Below are positions 1 through 8,845 of a stretch of DNA of 64,000 nucleotides, piece after piece. The notes beneath the pieces were generated by a model. It did not search any database. It saw nothing but the letters and a program-made list of their open reading frames with translations, and was not told the origin of the DNA. Position numbers and translations under genes: made by a program. How positions within the stretch are numbered: the stretch's first letter is position 1; the number at the start of each line of letters is the position of its first letter. This DNA comes from Pleurocapsa sp. MO_226.B13 (GTDB lineage: Bacteria; Cyanobacteriota; Cyanobacteriia; Cyanobacteriales; Xenococcaceae), in the NCBI GenBank assembly GCA_030064795.1, contig JASJEI010000004.1, positions 8,868-72,867 of the forward strand, in the 5' to 3' direction.

Positions 1-11
1 TGGCTTTTTTA

Positions 12-29
12 CGTACAATGATGTGTACA
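12..29. promoter_or_regulatory. YefM-type operator
   Basis: Two hexamers, CGTACA (12-17) and TGTACA (24-29), have centres exactly 12 bp apart and lie 19 bp before the yefM start. YefM-YoeB repressor complexes of other bacteria are known to bind paired TGTACA hexamers at this spacing, so this is probably the autoregulatory operator. The site is seen directly; binding is inferred. Confidence 0.65.
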
Positions 30-47
30 ACTAATCAATAGATCGTT

Positions 48-305
48 ATGGACACAGTTACCTACACAGAGTTCAGACAAAAGCTGGCTGGATACTTAAA
101 CAAGATTGAAGCAGATCGCACTCCGTTGATCGTTACCAGACAAAATGCACCATCGGTAGTAGTAATGAGCTTGGATGATTTTAAAGCTTATGAAGCAACT
201 TTTCATTTATTATCTAGCAAAAATAACGCAGATCGGCTTAATGATGCTATTGAGGAACTTCGTGCGGGAGGTGGAACAGAACGTAGTTTAATCGAAGAAA
301 ACTAA
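48..305 (+). CDS. yefM: Antitoxin YefM (Phd/YefM family)
   Basis: This 85-residue protein starts with the typical Phd/YefM DNA-binding fold (VTYTEFRQKLAGYLNKI), continues with the conserved block VVVMSLDDFKAYEAT, and ends in a polar tail that should wrap the toxin. It neutralises the YoeB RNase encoded 8 bp downstream and, with it, represses the operon through the TGTACA-type operator just upstream. Length and gene order match the family. Confidence is high because both partners are intact. Confidence 0.93.
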   Translation: MDTVTYTEFRQKLAGYLNKIEADRTPLIVTRQNAPSVVVMSLDDFKAYEATFHLLSSKNNADRLNDAIEELRAGGGTERSLIEEN

Positions 306-313
306 ACAAAATA

Positions 314-568
314 ATGAAGCTAGTATTTGCCGAAAAAGCTTGGGAAGATTATTTATACTGGCAATCTAGAGATCAGAAAATACTAAAACGGATTAATGCC
401 TTAATTAAAGATATCAAAAGAAATCCTTTTGAGGGGCTTGGCGATCCAGAACCACTAAAATATAATTGGTCAGGATTTTGGTCGAGAAGAATTACTAAAG
501 AACATCGAATTGTTTATACAGTAGAAAAAGATTGTATTTTAATTGCTCAATGTAGATTTCACTATTAA
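314..568 (+). CDS. yoeB: mRNA interferase toxin YoeB
   Basis: This 84-residue RelE-superfamily toxin has the same length as E. coli YoeB. The residues used by that enzyme are at the same positions: Glu46, Arg65 and the C-terminal His83-Tyr84 (it ends CRFHY). The product should bind the ribosome and cleave mRNA in the A site when free of YefM. It lies 8 bp after yefM in one operon. No damage is visible, so the pair is probably functional. Confidence 0.93.
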   Translation: MKLVFAEKAWEDYLYWQSRDQKILKRINALIKDIKRNPFEGLGDPEPLKYNWSGFWSRRITKEHRIVYTVEKDCILIAQCRFHY

Positions 569-661
569 CTTTTTGAGAAAGATAAAGCGATCGTTTTATT
601 CATGATGAGGGGTTTAAATAATGCGATCTCTATTTAAAAATTTCAATATTATTAATTGCTA

Positions 662-788
662 ATGGGTAAATATGAAAAACTAATTTAAAAATACTAATGC
701 TGAAATTGTCATTCAAGAATGGATAGAAACAGCTAAAGAATTAGGGCGTTCGATACCTGAGCCTAAAGGTAGAGTAATGTTCGTTTAA
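662..788 (+). pseudogene. Collapsed hicB antitoxin remnant
   Basis: An ATG at 662 opens MGKYEKLI and stops. A second frame (684-788) then reads the classic HicB C-terminal end, including EWIETAKELGRSIPEPKGR. The central part of a HicB antitoxin (about 35 residues) is missing and no hicA gene is present nearby. I read this as a HicAB locus that has lost its toxin and most of its antitoxin, directly behind a live yefM-yoeB pair. Confidence 0.7.
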
Positions 789-865
789 CTATATTTGTGC
801 AATCGCTCTATTTTTAATAATTAGTTTAGGGAATGCGATTTCAATTATATTTCAACAAAATATTA

Positions 866-1198
866 TCACTCGCCTTCGATTAATATGTCTACCTTATTTT
901 CAATTGACATTAGCCTGCGTAAAATAGTTGGACGATCTTCATCCATACTGGTTAACATTCTATTTTGTGCCTCTTCTATTCTTGTTAGTCTGGCTACGGT
1001 ATCTTCTAATCTGACAATAGTATCTTCTAATCGCTTCATTCTCTCTTCGTGTTCCAGGCGATCTGTAGCGCGTTGTTCCATCATCGCTTGAATAGCACGA
1101 GAATTCGATTCTACAATAAGTTTTGTTTCCTGTTGTTGTATGACAGTTGACTCTAGGAGTCTTTCTATTCTATCTAAGCGGTTGCTACTGTTTGTCAT
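866..1198 (-). CDS. Small coiled-coil protein of unknown function
   Basis: This 110-residue, highly charged protein is almost entirely helical heptads (repeated RLED/RLEH blocks near residues 50-75) and ends in the segment DRPTILRRLMSIENKVDILIEGE-like (short pieces: TILRRLMSIENKVD). A decayed paralogue lies at 31145-31444 and a 14-codon remnant of a third copy at 1322-1364. The family appears to multiply and decay in this genome near toxin-antitoxin genes. No enzymatic motif is visible; a structural or phage-like role is possible but not shown. Confidence 0.7.
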   Translation of the reverse strand: MTNSSNRLDRIERLLESTVIQQQETKLIVESNSRAIQAMMEQRATDRLEHEERMKRLEDTIVRLEDTVARLTRIEEAQNRMLTSMDEDRPTILRRLMSIENKVDILIEGE

Positions 1199-1259
1199 TG
1201 ATATACTATAAGAAAGTTTTTTGTGTTTTGGGAAGCTTCCTTTTTAATTTTATTACAGC

Positions 1260-1365
1260 GATCGCTCTATTTTGAATAATCAGTTTAGGTAGTGCAATTT
1301 TAATTATATTTCAGCAGAATATTATCGATCACGTTCGATTAATCTGTCTACTTTGTTTTCAATTG
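1260..1365. repeat. Second copy of the coiled-coil gene 3' end
   Basis: This stretch is a diverged direct repeat of 801-904. On the minus strand 1322-1364 still reads IENKVDRLIERDR followed by a stop, which matches the C-terminus of the intact gene at 866-1198 (IENKVDILIEGE). It is the tail of a duplicated copy whose upstream part has been replaced by the unrelated gene at 1366-1773. Confidence 0.75.
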
Positions 1366-1773
1366 TTAAGGTTGATAACCTAGTTGTTTTAGAAAGTTTT
1401 CGATTCTAGTAATTCTAGTTTCTAGACTTAATTTTTCTATTTTAGTCGTATTTAATTGTTTTACTACTGTAAGAAAATCCGACCAACTACGACCGTATTT
1501 TTGCTTTCCATATATTTTTTGATATGCGAGCTTGGCATTTTTGAGACTGCCATATTGTTGGAGAAAATACTCTTTAGTTAAATTAGAGTTCAAGTCATTC
1601 TTGCTATCTTCTATAGTATTTGTATTATCTAGCGATTTCCCTTCGTTAATTTGAAGGTCGCGATCGCTTAATTCTCTTGCTGCAACTAGGGCTGTATTTT
1701 TAAAGGCGTTATCGTAAGCAACTGCACTGTTTTTTAGCTCATCTCTTATTTGTTTGAGTTTATTAAGTACCAT
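1366..1773 (-). CDS. Hypothetical protein with helical C-terminus
   Basis: This 135-residue product is not recognised. It has an acidic, Asn-rich linker near residues 45-65, then a better-structured block (EYFLQQYGSLKNAKLAYQKI, WSDFLTVVKQL) and a C-terminal amphipathic helix (LETRITRIENFLKQLG). It lies 13 bp downstream of the coiled-coil gene at 1787-2302 on the same strand, so the two are likely co-transcribed. Its 3' end meets the duplicated tail of another gene, so the C-terminus may have been reshaped by recombination. Confidence 0.6.
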   Translation of the reverse strand: MVLNKLKQIRDELKNSAVAYDNAFKNTALVAARELSDRDLQINEGKSLDNTNTIEDSKNDLNSNLTKEYFLQQYGSLKNAKLAYQKIYGKQKYGRSWSDFLTVVKQLNTTKIEKLSLETRITRIENFLKQLGYQP

Positions 1774-1786
1774 GATTTAAACTAAA

Positions 1787-2302
1787 TTAATTTAATAAAC
1801 TACGATTGATAGAAGCTGGATCGGTAAACATTTGAGGATATTCTCTTTCATCTAGATTGAGTTCATCATCAATTATTTCTTCCTCAAATAAAAGTTTTTC
1901 TGCCTCTTTGATTAAGTCAGCTTTGTTGGCATAGGTGATTTGATTAATGCGATCGCAAGCTTGTTTAAATTCATCAATTCTAGCGATAACATTCTCTAAT
2001 TCTAATAAAGCTTTATCTCTCGATTCTTGGGCTATTTTAGCATCTCGAACTGCATTTAGTAATGCTGTTTGTTTTTGTTTTACTTCCTGACTTTGTTCGT
2101 CTCTTTGCTGACAAACAATTTTGTTATTAGATTTAAGCACTGTTATTTCTTTTTGTAGCTCTTTTTGCTGTTGGCGATATCTCTTAGTCCAACCTTTATA
2201 GGCGCGAACGCGGTTTTTTAACGTTTTTAATTCACGTTGAACATTAAAAATAGTACTTTCAACTCTTTTAATTTCCTTGACTATTTTGTAGTGATTGGGC
2301 AT
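1787..2302 (-). CDS. Long coiled-coil protein, unknown function
   Basis: This 171-residue product is dominated by a coiled coil from about residue 8 to 125, rich in Lys, Gln and Glu (for example RYRQQQKELQKEITVLKSNN). A short acidic tail follows (EEEIIDDELNLDE). No signal peptide or membrane segment is seen. It is the first gene of a probable two-gene unit with 1366-1773. It could be a structural or mobile-element accessory protein; no function is claimed. Confidence 0.6.
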   Translation of the reverse strand: MPNHYKIVKEIKRVESTIFNVQRELKTLKNRVRAYKGWTKRYRQQQKELQKEITVLKSNNKIVCQQRDEQSQEVKQKQTALLNAVRDAKIAQESRDKALLELENVIARIDEFKQACDRINQITYANKADLIKEAEKLLFEEEIIDDELNLDEREYPQMFTDPASINRSLLN

Positions 2303-2673
2303 GACTTCTTATATGTAACCTATAACAAATATGGTAAAAGCCTTCTTAAGAAACAGCTATGACTGCGATCGCATTGCGATTAAGATCTAAACAGGAAAAT
2401 TTTTTGTTCGATCTTTGTATAAATTAACTATCGTCAAAATGTTCCTTTTTTATATGATTTATTAAATGAAAAATACCTTGATAAGATTCATCTAAATCTC
2501 TTTACGTCTTTACGTCTTTGCGTCTTTGCGTCTTTGCGAGAGATATTCAAGAACATACTAATTTTTCTTGAACTGCTGAATATCTCATAACCACAATAGA
2601 AAAAATCAATCATAATTGATATGGTAACAATTTCTTGTGTTTATTTACCGTAGCTCAATCTAGTCGTTAAAAA
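2303..2673. repeat. Gene-free stretch with an octamer tandem array
   Basis: No coding region is supported between the divergent genes. Positions 2501-2540 hold five copies of an 8-bp unit, TTTACGTC changing to TTTGCGTC. The stretch must also contain the promoters of both divergent genes, but none can be assigned with confidence. Confidence 0.7.
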
Positions 2674-5238
2674 ATGCAGATAACTTTCCCAGAATTATCC
2701 TTAATCGTTTTAATTGGTGCATCTGGCGCGGGAAAATCTACCTTTGCCCGACAGCATTTTAAACCTACGGAAATTCTTTCTTCCGATTATTTTCGCGGTT
2801 TAGTATCAGATGATGAAAATGACCAAACGGCGACTAAAGATGCTTTTGATGTCTTGCATTACATTTTAGAAAAACGATTAGTAGCAGGGAAGTTAACCGT
2901 AATTGATGCTACCAATGTCCAACCAGAAAGCCGTAAGCCACTACTCAATCTAGCGAAACAATATCATTGTTTTGCCAATGCAATAGTTTTTAATCTTCCT
3001 GAGTCTATCTGTCAGGAGAGAAATAAGCAACGCCCTAATAGACAGTTTGGATCTCATGTAGTCAGAAATCATACTCGTAGTTTAAGACGCTCTTTGGGTA
3101 ATTTAAAACGGGAGGGTTTTAGGTTTATTTATAAACTGTCTTCGGTCGAGGAAATAGAAACGGTGGAAGTTATCAGACAACCGATGTGGACAAACCGCAA
3201 ACACGATCGCGGTGCTTTTGATATTATTGGTGACGTGCATGGTTGTTGTGATGAATTGGAGAAGTTATTAGAGCAACTCGGTTATGTAGCCGAAGCAAGT
3301 AATAGTAATCCCGATTCTTTCTGGCACTATCCCGTTTACAAACATCCTCAAGGGCGTAAAGCGATATTTTTGGGAGATTTAGTCGATCGCGGAGAACGAA
3401 TTTTAGATACCCTCAAGCTGGTACATAATATGCAAGAGGCTGAGTCTGCTTTATGTATCTGTGGTAATCACGAGAATAAACTGATGCGAAAGCTTAAGGG
3501 GAAGAATGTCAAGCTCAATCATGGTTTAGAGCAAACTATGGCGGAAATGGAGACAATAACGCCAGAACAACAACAGGAAATTAATACCTGGTTGAAATCT
3601 CTTATTAGTCACTATGTTTTAGATGATGGTAAATTAGTCGTCGCCCACGCAGGTTTGCGGGAAGAATTACAGGGTAGGGGTTCGGGATACGTGCGTAGCT
3701 TTGCTTTATACGGGGAAACCACGGGAGAAATCGATGAGTTTGGTTTACCCGTGCGCTGCGAATGGGCGAGAGAGTATCGCGGTAAAGCAATGGTTGTCTA
3801 CGGTCATACTCCCGTATTAGAAGCAGAATGGTTAAACAACACTATTGATATCGATACGGGATGTGTTTTTGGTGGGAAGTTAACCGCCCTGCGCTATCCC
3901 GAAAGAGAATTAGTTGGTGTCAAGGCTGCTAAGGTATATTGCGAACCTGTAAAACCCCTGGATGCAGAAACTAGTAGCAACAGCATTCAACAACAACAGG
4001 ATGTTTTAGATATTAAAGATGTAACGGGGAAACGATTTATCTCGACTCGAATACACCATCAGGTTACCATCCGCGAAGAACAAAGTATTGCTGCTTTAGA
4101 AATAATGAGTCGCTTTGCGGTAAATCCTAAGTGGTTGATTTATCTTCCCCCTACCATGTCACCCGTAGCCACATCCAAGTTACCCGAATTTTTAGAATAT
4201 CCGACTGAGGCTTTTAGTTATTATCAACAACAGCATATTTCTCAAGTTATCTGCGAAGAAAAACACATGGGTTCGCGGGTTGTAGTTGTGTTGTGTCGCG
4301 ATGAGACTGTCGCCGAAAAACGCTTTGGAATTAAAGATGAAGGAATTGGAGTTTGTTATACCCGTACGGGGAGAAAGTTTTTTAACAACCAAGAATTAGA
4401 AACTGAATTACTCAACCGTCTTAATAACGCTTTGACAGAAAGTAACTTTTGGGATAATCTAAATACAGACTGGGCATCCTTTGACTGCGAACTAATGCCT
4501 TGGTCGGCTAAAGCTCAAGAATTACTCAAACAACAATATGCCCCTGTAGGTGTGGCTGCTAAAAAAGGACTTAGTACGGCAGTCGCTCTTTTAAAACAAG
4601 CGAAAAATAGAGGCATAGAAGTTAGCAATCTCTTGACTCGCTATCAACAAAAAGCAGAATTACCCGAAAAATATATCAAAGCTTACCGTCAATATTGCTG
4701 GACTGTTAACGACATTAACGATCTCAAACTCGCACCCTTTCATATTTTAGCGACAGAAGGATTTGCTCATACCAATAAACCCCATAGTTGGCATATGTCC
4801 CAAATTGCTAACTTCTGTCAGGCTGAGGAATTATTACTAGCGACTAAATACAAAATCGTCGATCTTCAAAACCAATCAGAAATCAAAGCTGCAACTAATT
4901 GGTGGCTAGAAATGACTGATGCTGGTGGAGAAGGGATGGTAGTTAAACCAATGAACTTTATTAGCCGTCAGGGAAATAAACTAATACAGCCTGCGGTTAA
5001 ATGTCGGGGTGCGGAATATCTAAGGATCATCTACGGTTTAGAATACTCCCTACCAGAACATCTAGAACGCCTAAAACAAAGAGGTTTGGGCAAAAAGCGA
5101 TCGCTTGCTTTAAGAGAATTCGCCCTCGGTGTAGAAGCTTTAGAAAGGTTTGTCAACCACACACCCCTAAGACAAGTTCATGAATGCGTCTTCGGGGTTT
5201 TAGCATTGGAAAGCGAACCAGTCGATCCTAGATTGTAA
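2674..5238 (+). CDS. pnkp: Polynucleotide kinase-phosphatase (RNA repair)
   Basis: This 854-residue three-domain enzyme repairs broken RNA ends. The N-terminal kinase has the P-loop GASGAGKST (residues 15-23) and would phosphorylate 5'-OH ends. The central metallophosphoesterase has GDVHGC (near 187), GDLVDRG (near 235) and GNHE (near 266) and would remove 2',3'-cyclic phosphates. The C-terminal ligase-like adenylyltransferase has the motif-I segment EEKHMGSR (near 527), with the lysine that accepts AMP. Length and order match the Clostridium thermocellum-type Pnkp. Its usual partner, the 2'-O-methyltransferase Hen1, is absent from the window. All three active sites look intact. Confidence 0.93.
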   Translation: MQITFPELSLIVLIGASGAGKSTFARQHFKPTEILSSDYFRGLVSDDENDQTATKDAFDVLHYILEKRLVAGKLTVIDATNVQPESRKPLLNLAKQYHCFANAIVFNLPESICQERNKQRPNRQFGSHVVRNHTRSLRRSLGNLKREGFRFIYKLSSVEEIETVEVIRQPMWTNRKHDRGAFDIIGDVHGCCDELEKLLEQLGYVAEASNSNPDSFWHYPVYKHPQGRKAIFLGDLVDRGERILDTLKLVHNMQEAESALCICGNHENKLMRKLKGKNVKLNHGLEQTMAEMETITPEQQQEINTWLKSLISHYVLDDGKLVVAHAGLREELQGRGSGYVRSFALYGETTGEIDEFGLPVRCEWAREYRGKAMVVYGHTPVLEAEWLNNTIDIDTGCVFGGKLTALRYPERELVGVKAAKVYCEPVKPLDAETSSNSIQQQQDVLDIKDVTGKRFISTRIHHQVTIREEQSIAALEIMSRFAVNPKWLIYLPPTMSPVATSKLPEFLEYPTEAFSYYQQQHISQVICEEKHMGSRVVVVLCRDETVAEKRFGIKDEGIGVCYTRTGRKFFNNQELETELLNRLNNALTESNFWDNLNTDWASFDCELMPWSAKAQELLKQQYAPVGVAAKKGLSTAVALLKQAKNRGIEVSNLLTRYQQKAELPEKYIKAYRQYCWTVNDINDLKLAPFHILATEGFAHTNKPHSWHMSQIANFCQAEELLLATKYKIVDLQNQSEIKAATNWWLEMTDAGGEGMVVKPMNFISRQGNKLIQPAVKCRGAEYLRIIYGLEYSLPEHLERLKQRGLGKKRSLALREFALGVEALERFVNHTPLRQVHECVFGVLALESEPVDPRL

Positions 5239-5273
5239 GTATTAATTGATAATGAATAATTTTTGATAATTCA

Positions 5274-5412
5274 GTAGGGTGGCAAAAAATTACTGCGATC
5301 GCAAAATATTTTTATCTAAAAATTTGCCCGCCATCATCGAAATTGAATTATTGGTGGGCATTACCACAAAAATATTTTCTAATTTCATTTATTGGCGATG
5401 CCCACCCTACCA
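5274..5412. repeat. REP-like GTAGGGTGG / CCACCCTAC element
   Basis: GTAGGGTGGCAAA at the left end and GCCCACCCTAC at the right end form an imperfect inverted repeat, with an inner GGTGGGCATTACC. Related copies occur at 49029-49091 and 52146-52278, with half-copies near 45427 and 50054. This is a dispersed non-coding repeat of this genome. The rest of the 350-bp gap to the next gene shows nothing else. Confidence 0.65.
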
Positions 5413-5590
5413 CTATCTAATTTTAATACCATGAATTTTAATACTCATAAAAATAATATTGCCGAACTAATAGAGATTGCTTTATCTAAAAATAAATAAA
5501 AAAACAGACATCGCCAGAATAAACTACACGATACCTGTTTAGTTCAATTACTTTTAGAAAAGTTAACGCACTGTTTTAACTTGTCACTAA

Positions 5591-5959
5591 CTATTCCGCT
5601 TCCGCTTCTGCACCAGGAACTTCGTTTTCTAGGTTCTCAATAGTATTACCAGCGTCTTCTAAACCTTGGTTAACCCCGTCTTGAACCATATCTACTCCAT
5701 CTTCCGCGCTTTTTTCGAGATTTTTCAGACCATCTTCAAGGGTTTTTTCAGCGTCTTTTGCACCTTCTTCGAGATTGTTCAGACCATCTTCGACAGCATT
5801 ACCCGCATCTTCCATACCTTGCTCGACTCCTTCGACTCCCTCTTGTGCTGCATCATCTAGAGCATCGGGAGTTTCAATTGTTTGGTCGGCGCAAGCACCA
5901 AACAAAAGAGATAGAGCGACAAAGGCGGGAATAGCTACAGTTTTGACTTTGATATTCAT
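5591..5959 (-). CDS. Acidic repetitive lipoprotein
   Basis: About 122 residues. A hydrophobic signal segment ends in the lipobox LFGAC, followed by a very acidic region built from degenerate 11-residue-type helical repeats (EDGLNNLEEGAKDAEKT, EDGLKNLEKSAEDG). The product should be a secreted, lipid-anchored amphipathic helix protein. Repeats of this type resemble apolipoprotein- or LEA-like helices, but function is unknown. The start at 5959 is preferred because the signal peptide then begins MNIKVK; an ATG at 5968 is the alternative. Confidence 0.75.
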   Translation of the reverse strand: MNIKVKTVAIPAFVALSLLFGACADQTIETPDALDDAAQEGVEGVEQGMEDAGNAVEDGLNNLEEGAKDAEKTLEDGLKNLEKSAEDGVDMVQDGVNQGLEDAGNTIENLENEVPGAEAEAE

Positions 5960-6150
5960 TATTAACAATAGAAAAAATTTGACTAGACTACTAAGTGATA
6001 CTCGAAAATTTCTCTAGAGTCAAAGGGACTCTAACTTTTTTTCAAGTTGATAAAGTTCAATGTATTCAAAAGCTTATTAACGCTATAGGTTTCTAACTTA
6101 ACTTCTAGATAGATAAATTTTGGAGAATCTTTTATTTTTGTAAAAACAGA

Positions 6151-6268
6151 CGTAGCCCTAAAGGACTCGCGCTCGTCTAACGACTTGTGCCGCGAAGCCC
6201 TAAAGGACTAACTTCGTGTCGCAAATCCTTTAGGGCTTGCGCAACCGCATCGCATGCTACGTCTCTAC
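6151..6268. repeat. Cluster of small dispersed repeats (CCCTAAAGGAC family)
   Basis: GCCCTAAAGGACT occurs at 6155-6167 and 6197-6209, and its inverted form AATCCTTTAGGGCT at 6224-6237, interspersed with GCGATGC/CGTCT motifs. These can fold into hairpins. It is a typical cyanobacterial small repeat cluster downstream of hemC. Nothing else is seen in the 350 bp between the lipoprotein gene and hemC. Confidence 0.6.
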
Positions 6269-6316
6269 GTAAATCTTTTTTCCCTATCCCACAATGGTCG
6301 GTAATACCAAGCTTTC

Positions 6317-7285
6317 CTAGTCTCTTCCTACTTGGGCAAAAATCTCTGCCAAAATATCACCCGCACCCTGTTGGCGTAGTTTAGCTGCTAAATCTTTACC
6401 TAGTTGTTCGGCAGTATTCCTCTTCCCACTTACAGTATCTTTGAGTAGTTGTTTGCCATCAAGACTGGCAACCATTCCCACCAGAGTCAAAGTATCATTT
6501 TCAATATTAGTATTAACGCCAATGGGTACTTGACAACCACCTTCTAGCTCTCTGAGAAAGGCTCTCTCGGCAGTCGTGCGATCGCTACTATCGGGGTCTT
6601 CTAAGACTTTTAAAATCTTCAGGATTTCTTCATCTCCCTGACGGCATTCTATACCCAACGCTCCTTGTCCTACTGCATGAAGGGAAACTTCAGGAGAAAT
6701 GATTTCATGAATGCGATCGCTGAAATCTAGTCTTTGCAACCCAGCTACCGCTAAGATAATGCCGTCATATTCCCCTGCGTCTAGTTTGGCTAAACGAGTA
6801 TTAACATTACCGCGAATATCTTTAAATTCTAAATGGGGATAGTGGTGACGCAACTGTGCCAAACGTCTGAGGGAAGATGTCCCAATGACTGAACCTGGGG
6901 GAAAAGTGGCTAGTTTTTTATCCTTGTGTTTTTCGTTGACCACCAATGCATCAGCAGGATCGACTCTTTTAGTGACGCAACCCAACATTAAGCCTTCGGG
7001 TAAGTTAGTCGGCAAATCTTTGAGGGAATGCACCGCAAAATCTGTGGTGTTATTGAGCATTCCCACTTCTAATTCTTTGGTAAACAAACCTTTATCACCA
7101 ATTTTTGCCAAGGGAACATCCAAGATTTTATCGCCTTGGGTACTCATTTTTTCGACTTCAAACTCAATCTCAGGGAAGTGCTTTTCTAGTTCGGCTTTAA
7201 CCCAATATGTTTGTACTAAAGCAAGTTGACTTTTGCGAGTACCGATGCGCACGGTACGCTTATCAGTTTTAATGGTGGAGGTCAT
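6317..7285 (-). CDS. hemC: Hydroxymethylbilane synthase (porphobilinogen deaminase)
   Basis: This 322-residue cytoplasmic enzyme polymerises four porphobilinogen molecules into hydroxymethylbilane on the way to haem, chlorophyll and bilins. Seen are the N-terminal [14 protein letters not shown], the substrate-binding VHSLKDLPT and [12 protein letters not shown] blocks, and [10 protein letters not shown], whose cysteine carries the dipyrromethane cofactor. Length and all key residues are normal. The gene is monocistronic in appearance. It shares the tetrapyrrole pathway with chlH at 35 kb. Confidence 0.97.
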   Translation of the reverse strand: MTSTIKTDKRTVRIGTRKSQLALVQTYWVKAELEKHFPEIEFEVEKMSTQGDKILDVPLAKIGDKGLFTKELEVGMLNNTTDFAVHSLKDLPTNLPEGLMLGCVTKRVDPADALVVNEKHKDKKLATFPPGSVIGTSSLRRLAQLRHHYPHLEFKDIRGNVNTRLAKLDAGEYDGIILAVAGLQRLDFSDRIHEIISPEVSLHAVGQGALGIECRQGDEEILKILKVLEDPDSSDRTTAERAFLRELEGGCQVPIGVNTNIENDTLTLVGMVASLDGKQLLKDTVSGKRNTAEQLGKDLAAKLRQQGAGDILAEIFAQVGRD

Positions 7286-7429
7286 AGAAAGTATCTTAAA
7301 AAAATCTAATAAATCACTCGATCTAGGGTATCGCAGTTCCAGAAACGTATTAGTTAATTTTTGTTTGTTTTTTGGAGTTCAGGTAGATGAGATTTAGATC
7401 GAAGGGGAAATAAATCTTTCTTACTACTG

Positions 7430-8740
7430 ATGCCCAGACTAGATTTAGTTTTTATTATCACAGTAAAACCTCATAGTCTCTTGTTTATTAATATTACTAT
7501 CTCTTTAACCTTGGTTTCTCTGCTGACAGCATATGTCGCCTGGAATTTAGGAGCAAATGATGTCGCCAATTCTATGGGAACATCTGTGGGTTCAAAAGCA
7601 ATTACTCTGACTCAGGCGATCGTTATTGCAGGAATTTTAGAATTTACGGGAGCGGTAATCTTTGGTCAGCAAGTATCGGCGACGCTGGCGACTAAGGTGG
7701 CTAATCCCAGTCTATTTAGCGATCGCCCTCAAACATTTTTAGTCGGGATGATTGCGGTATTACTTTCCTGTGGTTTATGGTTACAAATAGCCACTAGCAA
7801 GGGTTTACCCGTAGCCTCATCTCATGCAGTGGTAGGAGCGATCGCGGGATTTAGTTGGATAGCGATTGGTCGTGATGCGATCGCCTGGAGGAATATTGGT
7901 TTGATTTGTTTGGGTTGGATAGTGACTCCCCTCGTTAGTGCGATCGTTGCTGCTAGTTTATATAGTCTGTTGCGTTACTGGTTATTTGAACGCAATGATA
8001 CTCTCCAGCAATTACAGGAATGGATTCCCTGGTTGAGTTCGGCTTTAATTGCGGTTTTTGGCATTATTGTTTTGCCGACGGTGGTAAATTTACCAGTGTT
8101 TAAATACTTTTGGTTTCCAGAGCCAACTATTAGCTTGGGAATAGGTGTTTTAGCGACTGCGGGTATTACTTTTTATGGTTGGAATCGACTAGATAAATAT
8201 CAGCAACAACAATTAACAACTTCCATCTTAGAAAAGATCATGGGCAAATATCAGGTGATGAGTGCCTGTTTTGTTGCTTTTGCTCATGGCTCGAATGATG
8301 TGGGTAATGCGATCGCGCCCTTAGCAGCTATAGTATATATTTTCAATACCAATGCAGTACCAATTATGGAGCTGGATATTCCGCTGTGGATTTTAGTTTT
8401 AGGAGGATTGGGCATCGTGGCAGGATTAGCGGTGCAGGGCAAAAACGTTATTGCTACCGTGGGCGAAAATATAATTAGTTTAGTTCCTAGTACGGGTTTT
8501 TGTGCCGAAATTGCCACCGCAACTACGATTTTGCTAGCTTCTCGGATTGGCTTACCCGTTTCCACCTCTCATGCTTTAGTAGGAAGCGTCATCGGTATCG
8601 GCTTGATATCTAGCAATCAAAAAGTACGTTGGTCAACGATTAAATCGGTAGTTTTAGCTTGGGTGGTGACTCTTCCTGTCGCAGCTATTTTAGGGGCTGT
8701 TATATTTTCATTATTGTTATTGCTACCTTGGTTTTCTTAG
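7430..8740 (+). CDS. Inorganic phosphate transporter, PiT family
   Basis: This 436-residue polytopic membrane protein has the duplicated PiT signature: GANDVANSMGT in the first half (near residue 43) and HGSNDVGNAIAP in the second (near 285). Each is followed by a membrane-embedded SSHAVVG / STSHALVG block. It should import phosphate with a cation across the inner membrane. The first about 20 residues are weakly supported and translation could begin at a later codon. It stands alone, divergent from hemC. Confidence 0.9.
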   Translation: MPRLDLVFIITVKPHSLLFINITISLTLVSLLTAYVAWNLGANDVANSMGTSVGSKAITLTQAIVIAGILEFTGAVIFGQQVSATLATKVANPSLFSDRPQTFLVGMIAVLLSCGLWLQIATSKGLPVASSHAVVGAIAGFSWIAIGRDAIAWRNIGLICLGWIVTPLVSAIVAASLYSLLRYWLFERNDTLQQLQEWIPWLSSALIAVFGIIVLPTVVNLPVFKYFWFPEPTISLGIGVLATAGITFYGWNRLDKYQQQQLTTSILEKIMGKYQVMSACFVAFAHGSNDVGNAIAPLAAIVYIFNTNAVPIMELDIPLWILVLGGLGIVAGLAVQGKNVIATVGENIISLVPSTGFCAEIATATTILLASRIGLPVSTSHALVGSVIGIGLISSNQKVRWSTIKSVVLAWVVTLPVAAILGAVIFSLLLLLPWFS

Positions 8741-8810
8741 TTTTTATTTTTACTTCTCGAAAATAAATAAGAGGCAGGAAAGATAGGGGAGATAAGGGAG
8801 ATAGGGAAAT

Positions 8811-8841
8811 AACTCCGAACTCCGAACTCTGAATTCCGAAT
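8811..8841. repeat. Heptamer tandem repeat (AACTCCG)
   Basis: Four to five degenerate copies of the 7-bp unit lie between two convergent genes. The same unit recurs at 11714-11746, 17371-17397 and 29305-29338, so it is a genome-wide short tandem repeat of the kind known from filamentous cyanobacteria. Confidence 0.75.
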
Positions 8842-8845
8842 TTCC

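Noticed and set aside
5666..5860. Hydrophobic ORF opposite the acidic lipoprotein
   Set aside because: It is an antisense shadow of acidic repeats, which read as Phe/Ile-rich in reverse.
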